This document shows positions 57,336 to 64,000 of a stretch of DNA of 64,000 bases, piece by piece; the first letter of the stretch is position 1, and every line of letters starts with the position of its first letter. This DNA is from Atherix ibis (Eukaryota > Arthropoda > Insecta > Diptera > Athericidae): contig OY282605.1 of the NCBI GenBank assembly GCA_958298945.1, positions 40,526,811 through 40,590,810 of the forward strand, given 5' to 3'. The notes beneath the pieces are model-generated. The model was not told the DNA's origin. It searched no databases and saw only the letters and a program-made list of their open reading frames with translations. The translations under genes were made by a program, and so were the position numbers.

Positions 57336-58844
57336 TTTCAGTTACCAAACTTCCGTAGTATCAGAAAAACCAAACGAATTAATCCCACTGATAGCCGATG
57401 TCAATTTATGCTAAGCTAATATGGCGTGCTTTTTGCAATGGCTTTTTTCGAAATTTTCGAACTTAACCTAGTGGAAATGCGGTTCGGAGCGTTTTCGAAA
57501 ATCGATCATGTTATACTGCGCGATAAGCGGTGAGCACATGAACTTTCATAATACTATTGTGCTGCCATACTTTACGGAAATATTATACATTCAATAAACG
57601 TTTTGATTAATTATTTTTTTTAAACAATTTTCTATACTTTTTAATTAAGATTATAATAATTAAAAAAATATTCTATATAAAAATGATTTTTTTTCCAATA
57701 ATCTTTCGAATAAAAAATCTTGACTTATTCAAATCGCAATTTTTTGGAACAAATTTCAGAAAATGTGATGACAAATTTTTATAGTATTTTTACAATATTT
57801 TTAAATAAAACTTAGCAAAAAAAAAAACTAAAAGTAAGGTTAGATTATTAAAATTTCTAATTTACTTTGAAATTTTATTGTTAACCGTAATTTTTCTTAT
57901 TTCAAAATTAAAATAAATTTTATTAAAATTTTTAAAGCTTTGATAAAGTATTTTTTTTTAAGTGTATTTCTCAAAATAAACTTTTCTTTATTGGGTTTTC
58001 TTCTTATACTTTTTTAATTCCAAATATTTTTGAAAATATTGTATTTTCTTATTTAATAGACGACATATGCTTATATGAGACGAAAAACATTTGAAATTAA
58101 AAATTATCCTATTATTTGCTATTCGCCAAAGGATCATGCAAACTGTAGTCAAGGTCCAGTAACTTTAATAAAGATAAATTATAATAGAAAGGAGTGGATA
58201 TTTTTTTAATTTAAACTAGTTTAAAACTCACAATAATAATGGTAAATGGGATATTGTTGAAAAAGGCCCTCTTTTGCTAATCCGAAAATATTTTTATGCG
58301 TCTACCAACAAGTATTTATGTTAGTGGACGCATAAAAATATTTTTGGGCTCGGAAAATTTGTTCTGCTTATTTATAAGGCATTTTTGCAAAGGATAGTAA
58401 ATTTAACCTGTTATTTATTAAACAGTGTTTTTTTTTAAAGTGAGAACTTATTGAAATATTTGAAAATTACTATGAATGTATTAAGATCAATTTTGAAAAG
58501 GAATTTGCGGAAGAAGTGGGAGAGGCAAAATGCTGTTTCAAAAATATCTGAGCAACTTGAGGTTGTGAAACCTGATGTACTTTTCATACAGTTTTTCTTC
58601 AGCAATAATTGGGTCCGTCATAAGTGGTGTATGTTGAATCATAACACCTTTTTTTTTATTGCTAATCAAATAAACTGGAAACTTTCTTCAATCCAGCGAA
58701 TTAGGTTTTAATTCTTGTAATAACGCCTGGGTGATTCCGTGGTCCTTACAGCATTCTCCTGTACTCCTCTGTTTGGGCCAATAGCTACCACTTTTAATTT
58801 ATTGATAAAAACTCTTCTAGTGGAATGATATCTAAAATTAGTTG
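57336..58844. other. FKBP12 upstream region and AT-rich spacer
   Basis: 57336-57560, directly upstream of the start codon, should hold the promoter and 5' UTR. Beyond it is AT-rich. A + frame 58451-58711 (KRNLRKKWERQNAVSKISEQ) has no recognised domain. A quasi-palindrome lies at 58286-58344. Confidence 0.45.
58286..58344. repeat. Near-perfect inverted repeat, 21-bp arms
   Basis: Arms 58286-58306 and 58324-58344 (AAAATATTTTTATGCGTCTA...) differ at one position; the loop is 17 nt. Confidence 0.9.
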
Positions 58845-60061
58845 TCTTACATTGGGAAAATTTTGCTACTCACAAATACTTCTAGCTACTCGCAGCTACT
58901 CTTCCTAATACAAATAAGTAGATCGCATAAGTAGTTACGCATACAATTTCCGGTAGGGGGATTTTAGTTCCCAAAATGAAAATAGATGGCTTAGCGGGTT
59001 CGTTGGTTATGTTGAAGTATCATATTTTTGTTTTTATTGATTATATTTTGTAAATATTCCTCTTTTCGGTCGGCATAAACATTTATTAATGCTTTAACCT
59101 CGTTATAGGTCCAATTTTTAGTCATTATGTAATATTTATCAAATTCAAAGGTTCCCAAGGACTTGTGAGTAGCAAAATTTTCTCAATGGAAGACCATTAT
59201 TAGTTATATAGAGTGCGCTATCTGTTGTTTTTTTTTTAAATTGACACAAAAAAACACTAATCGTAAGCAAACATCGGAAATTTTCGGTTTTATTGAAAAT
59301 AAAAGTTGTATCTATTAAAATTATGTAAATATAAAAAAAAACGTCATTCATGTGACCAGTCCTCCAACTCCTCAATTTGCAGGCCTGCATCCGACGTCGA
59401 AATGTTTGATAACATTTCTCAATAAAAGTGGATCAATGCCATCAACTTCTTTCAAATAGTCTCAAAGAAAAATGTCCAAAGGTATTAAATCGCAACATTT
59501 TGGCGGCCAATTCACATCAGTGTTTCGTAAAATTACTCGATAACCGAATTTAGTGCGTCAAAAACCGATGTGTTGACATGTCGTGTGGAGCGTAGCACCC
59601 GTTTTGCTGAAAGCAAAGCTTTTATTGCATTCAAGTTATTGAATTTAGCCTACAAAAAGTTCGTTACCATATCGCGATAACGTTTAGAAGTCATTAGCTG
59701 TCTTCCTTTGGACCAATTTTGCTACTCCTGAGTAGTTGCGAGTAGATGGCCAAAGAAAGGCAAAATTTAATGACAGCAGTAGAAAAATATAACCTCAAAA
59801 TAGTCAACCGCAATACTGAGTTTACTCATGCATAAACAATAAAAACTGAGTTTATTCACACATAGAAAATACTGATAAATATATCACTCTTCAACATAAC
59901 CAACGAACCCGCTAAGCCATCTATTTACAGTCCGGGAACTAAAATCCCCCTACCGTAAATAGTAGGCGCAACTCCTATTGTAATGTACTCATCGAGGTAG
60001 AGTAGATGATGACAGCTAGCACTACTCGGGAGTAGCAAAACTGGTCCAAAAGAAGACAGCT
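58845..60061. mobile_element. Composite of interleaved inverted repeats, foldback-like
   Basis: Three inverted pairs overlap: TTTTGCTACTCACAA at 58860 with its complement near 59160-59180; CGGTAGGGGGATTTTAGTTC... through GCGGGTTCGTTGGTTATGTT at 58951-59016 with its complement at 59888-59955; and TGGACCAATTTTGCTACTCC at 59710 with its complement near 60020-60050. The outer arms share the TTTTGCTACTC module. Confidence 0.7.
59195..59696 (-). mobile_element. DD41D transposon remnant
   Basis: The - strand has RYRDMVTNFL near 59680 and later pieces consistent with the region after the third catalytic position (QNVAI.YLW..., then QIEELEDW). Heavily broken; the assignment rests mainly on the RYR.M.T.F motif and order. 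Confidence 0.4.
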
Positions 60062-60065
60062 ATTG

Positions 60066-61309
60066 TAATGGCCGTAATGATTCCAGTGACCTTTAAAAGA
60101 TGTATCGGTTTTTCGTAAATTAACATAAGGGTTTTCCCGCATCCCATATTTAATAATTTTTTTTTTTTTTAACTTAGATAATTTTCGAGCAAATATCATT
60201 TTTACAGAATGCCCGTATTCGCAGTAATTTTTTATGATTAAAATATGTTGTTCTGTTGTTTTTTGACAGACCTTTTTGAAAGTTGAAAAATCAACCAACA
60301 GATGGCTTCCACTATGTTATATAAGTGGATAAAATAGTTTTAAAAGGGCATAATTATTTAAAAAAGAAAAACTAAACCAAAAGCTGATTTTATTCAAATT
60401 TTAACTCAACATTTTACTTATAATAACTCACAATGTGTTTTTGCCTTGAAGGATCAGATCAAAATGGACATTTATACACTTATACATATATACAGGAGAA
60501 CACCAGGTGGTTGAAATTCATAATGTGAACGCAGTTCTTGACATGTTTTTGTGGTTATGTCAACTGTTTATAAAATTGACCTAAAACAATTTGTTTTTAA
60601 TATCAGTTTCGATTGACCTATTTTTTTTTTTTTTAAATTAATTCAATATTTTTTAAATGTACAGAAATTTCCACAAATAATATTGAAAATTATAAATTTA
60701 AAAATAACATATTAAGCATTAATATGAAATCTTCTAATTTAAAGCAAAGAATTTTATGGCAAATTCAACAAAACATAAAAACCAAACTCTAACAATACGT
60801 TATATGTGAAATTGAAATTATTTAATTTAAAAGTAAAATTATTTTCAAGATACTTGTTGATATCTAATTTATTTGTTAGTTAACGAACGCAGCAAGAAAT
60901 TATCTCTTGAAAGGTAAGATATTCTTCGCATACTTTGGCGAGTATATACATAGCCATGACGTAATCCTGGAATATGGCGTTTCTCGATATGCTCGCGTTT
61001 AGTGTTGTGTCGTGAGTAGACTAGAATTTAATCATTTATTTATAAATAGTGATTTGATTTGAATAGATTTAAAATTGAATTTTCGTTGAAACAATTTCGA
61101 ACAAGTGAAATTTGTACAAAAATAACTATTCGATAACATGAAAATGGATTAAAAATTGTTATTTGAATTTGGAATTTTCGATTAGAAGAATACAATACGA
61201 AATAGAAACAAAACATATACAATCGCAGACGAGAACAATCTGTAATATTTTACGCACACACGCATACGACCGTAAGTAGAGAAGCATAAATATTGAAAAA
61301 TGTTTGTTT
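60066..61309. other. AT-rich spacer
   Basis: No coding or repeat recognised except homopolymers; 60880-61020 is less AT-rich and could be regulatory, but I see no decisive motif. Confidence 0.4.
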
Positions 61310-61760
61310 ACGTGCTATTGGAATAATGTTGAAGAGTGTAAGTTGGAGAGAGGAGTGAAACTCACCGGCAGTGAGCGTGTGGTGTATAAGAAGTCTATTC
61401 GGTTTGCAGTGGGATGTGCGCAAGAGAATTTTCTCTTGTTAGGAGGAAGTGAAGTTGACAGCGAAGAGCACTGTGGTGAATTTTGTTTTTAAATGGGAAT
61501 ACGTGAGAGGAGAAATGTTGAAGAGTTTATTGTATCAAGTATTCTCTGATTGGGTTGGTGGAATATGCGCAAGAGAATTTCTTCTCGTTAGGTAGTGAAG
61601 AGAGTACGTGAGAGGAGAAATGTTGGAGAGTTTATTGAAATAAGTATCTATATGAGCAACAGTGGCGCAGAAGTTGACAGCCAAGAGGACTGTGGTGAAT
61701 TTGTCTGTTTACGGGAGCAAGATTGGGGAGAGAGATGTTGAAAAGTTTATTGGAAATAAA
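61310..61760. repeat. Diverged tandem repeats of about 110-220 bp
   Basis: CGTGAGAGGAGAAATGTTGA at 61502 and 61610 with a variant near 61725; GCGCAAGAGAATTT at 61419 and 61569; GTTGACAGCGAAGAG near 61453 and GTTGACAGCCAAGAG near 61673. Order is partly shuffled, suggesting two nested duplications. No family recognised. Confidence 0.75.
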
Positions 61761-64000
61761 AAAGTGAAAACATGACTCGCCCATCCCAATACTAATTGAA
61801 TAATTCTTACCTTCTCTATTTTCCTCTTCGTTTACAATGTTTTTTAATTCAATTTTTTTAAAAAAAATATTTTTAAATATCTAAAATTATACATAAAAAT
61901 ATATTAGTAAAATAATACAATAGTATTTAATTAGTTTTATTTTGTTTTTATAACTAAAAGAGAATAAAAAATAAAAACGTTTCTTTTTGTAGTTTGTGTA
62001 AAAAGATTGTTGGGGGCCATAAAATGCGCACCTTTTATATGAGAGTGTGAAAAAGAATTTATTGTAATTGTGTTTAAAAACAATAATGAAATTTGATATG
62101 TTTACTTACTCCCAGCCCCTCCTCTCCCTTTCAAACTTCTGTATCTTTTTAAGAAGAAGATATTTACTTCGATATCATGAAATAATTATAGTCATTTTTT
62201 GATATCGTTTTAAATTTGTTGCAAATTTAAAGTGTAGAATTATATTTTTATTTATAATAAAGAATTCGAGCGGGAAGCTACATTGCTGGGTTGTATCTCT
62301 TTTCGATAAGATATTTTTGTATCATTTTTCAATGGTATTGGAAGAGAAGCAAAGAGTATTTAGAGTTTTTCTCTTATCTAAAGTACCGGACGGAATGTTT
62401 GGAGATTGTTGTTATAAAATTGTTACATTTTATGTTCGTGTGTGTGTGTCATAATTTTCTGAAGTACACACATCCATAAATCGGAAAAGCTCCAATAAGA
62501 ATTTTATAAGAAAACAAGAAGAGTCAGCCCCAAAGCTTAGAGAGTCAATCGATTGAGTACACCATTTGTAAGAAAGTGACTCTCTTTTGGTGAGCATGGC
62601 CGCCATTTAATTGTTTTCAAAATAATTACCCACAATACCCAACTGGTTCCGACTTATGTGATTGCCGCCATGCTACTAGTGCCAGCTTACGTTAGGAATA
62701 AAGTTTCGAAGAGTGACCTGAGTTATTTTAGCATCGGCCAGTTTGAAATTGTGTAAAAGATTTCAGTTGAATTTGGAGTCGGTTTTAGAATAGTTGTGCT
62801 CTGTCTTTTGTGTACGCTTTAACGTACATTCCGAGATACGTGGTAGTGACCCAATTTATTTTTCTTCATTTATTTTTTATAAGCACACATCACAAAACAG
62901 AAACTTTACTTAATTTCCACCTGTATTCAACAAATAATATCTGCCTAAAAATATTAATCCGGAATATTATGTTATAAGAATTTTATTTATATTGTTTTTT
63001 TTTTATTCGGTTCTGTTTTTTTTTTTTTTTTTTTTTTAAATAAAATTCAATAAGTGAACGTTTTTAGTATCTATCTTTATCTAATAATGAATAAAGCTTA
63101 AGTAAAAAAATATTAAATTTTTATTGAAATTTGTATTTTATTTTCTTTAAAAATTTAATAATTTTTTTTTCTATTGAAACCATTTCCGAAATTTTGAAAA
63201 AGAAAAAAGAAAAAATATTAAATGAACTCGTTGATTTATTTGAAGGATGGTAGATTTAATAATTTTCTTTTAAAAAAAAAATAACACAATAAACCGTGAA
63301 GATAGTGTAACGAAAAAAGTAAACATTTGTTTATGTAAACGGTTTTGTTGTTAGTGTGGAATATTTTGGGCAGGTGTTTTCGAAATTGATTGAATGTTGC
63401 GTGCCGAACATTTACCAATTTCTGTTATCGACAAAACAAGTGTCCTTGTCGTATGTGAAAATATATATACAATCTTCTGATAGGATTTTATTTTGAACAG
63501 GATAGGATTCCAATACGATAGAGAATTGAAGTGACATCATTATTGGTAAAGTTTTGTAGAGAAAAAGTTTTGGTTATATTGTGTTTATGTGAAAACTCAA
63601 ATAACTCAGACCCCTTTCCCCATTTAAAAAAAAAAGAAAAAAGGACGATAATTCTAGTGAATTTTGACAGTGAGTGTTTCGAAAAAAAGGAATATTTTTT
63701 TTTCTGTTTTCAACAAAGTCTTTTCAACAAATAGAAATTTCGATCATAGCGCAAACGGTTGTACACCATCACCAGAAAAAAAAGGTACGTTCTTAAATGT
63801 GTTAGTTTGTGAGTCAGGAATTTCGAAAAACAGCGCCAATCAAATAACAGCAACTGGCGTTTCTGGTTCTGTACTTTTAGTTGTGTGTGTCGCCGCCTTT
63901 GCCGTCGTCACTGTGACCAGCGCCCAGTGGGTAGTGAACAACAAGTTGAGGCGAGAGTGTCAACGACGACAATTGGTTGCGTGTTGAATGGGTGGCGTTG
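61761..64000. other. Right edge; possible 5' region of a gene beyond the window
   Basis: Mostly AT-rich, with two YY1/Pho-like GCCGCCAT sites at about 62602 and 62667. The last 150 bp are clearly less AT-rich, and the frame there (ending SAQWVVNNKLRRECQRRQLV) lacks an ATG start, so I call no gene. It may be a 5' UTR or a first exon. Confidence 0.35.

Noticed and set aside
63664..63987. Open frame at the right edge with hydrophobic segment
   Set aside because: Begins with TTG, contains a possible donor early on, and no ATG; may be UTR.
1..64000. Search for CRISPR arrays, bacterial operons, tRNA or rRNA genes
   Set aside because: Tandem repeats present lack regular unique spacers; the DNA is clearly animal nuclear; no RNA-gene core motifs noticed by eye.

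Overview
This window looks like an insect nuclear genome, most likely a fly (Diptera). It is very AT-rich, introns are short (about 50-75 nt) with GT...AG ends, and it is crowded with mariner-type DNA transposons (DD34D types and a DD41D, rosa-like type) and degraded non-LTR retrotransposons. I see no operons, CRISPR arrays or RNA genes.

Two host genes are well supported. On the + strand at 43285-46377 lies the EFR3 homologue (rolling blackout/stmA in Drosophila), reconstructed as ten coding exons giving 789 aa. It is the palmitoylated membrane anchor of the PI4KIIIalpha complex. About 17 kb upstream, 26286-26370 carries a start codon and a strong splice donor in the same phase as EFR3 exon 2, so it is a plausible alternative first exon. 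If so, the transposon-filled stretch 26371-43492 is an EFR3 intron. On the - strand at 56908-57335 lies a two-exon FKBP12 gene of 108 aa.

Layout. 1-6398: a pile of mariner elements, including a young mariner nested in an irritans-type one (5-2459), two decayed mariners, and DD41D elements. 6399-9097: non-coding, with hairpins and a small tandem repeat. 9098-11810: a chimeric mauritiana-type mariner, then a complete mariner with an uninterrupted 350-aa transposase. 11811-19790: AT-rich DNA with RNase H remnants, another mauritiana mariner and one doubtful - strand gene. 20095-22560: a satellite of about 390-bp units and a 19-unit, 30-bp minisatellite. 22798-24047: a third mauritiana mariner. 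26286-43284: the putative EFR3 long intron, holding Jockey-like and R1/LOA-like remnants, several mariners and DD41D pieces. 46733-50956: DD41D copy, non-LTR element, and a broken gene of an unnamed repetitive protein family. 50954-55720: mariner, Jockey fragment, then a large AT minisatellite containing a perfect 631-bp duplication around a mariner fragment. 58845-60061: interleaved inverted repeats. 60066-64000: repeats and possible regulatory DNA before the next gene.

The transposons do not work as one system. The host genes link to phosphoinositide signalling (EFR3) and protein folding/calcium-channel regulation (FKBP12). The most notable structural theme is DNA-repair scars: mariner fragments flanked by direct duplications, and several quasi-palindromes, one of which lies in a recognisable transposase so that the ancestral arm can be told from the new one.
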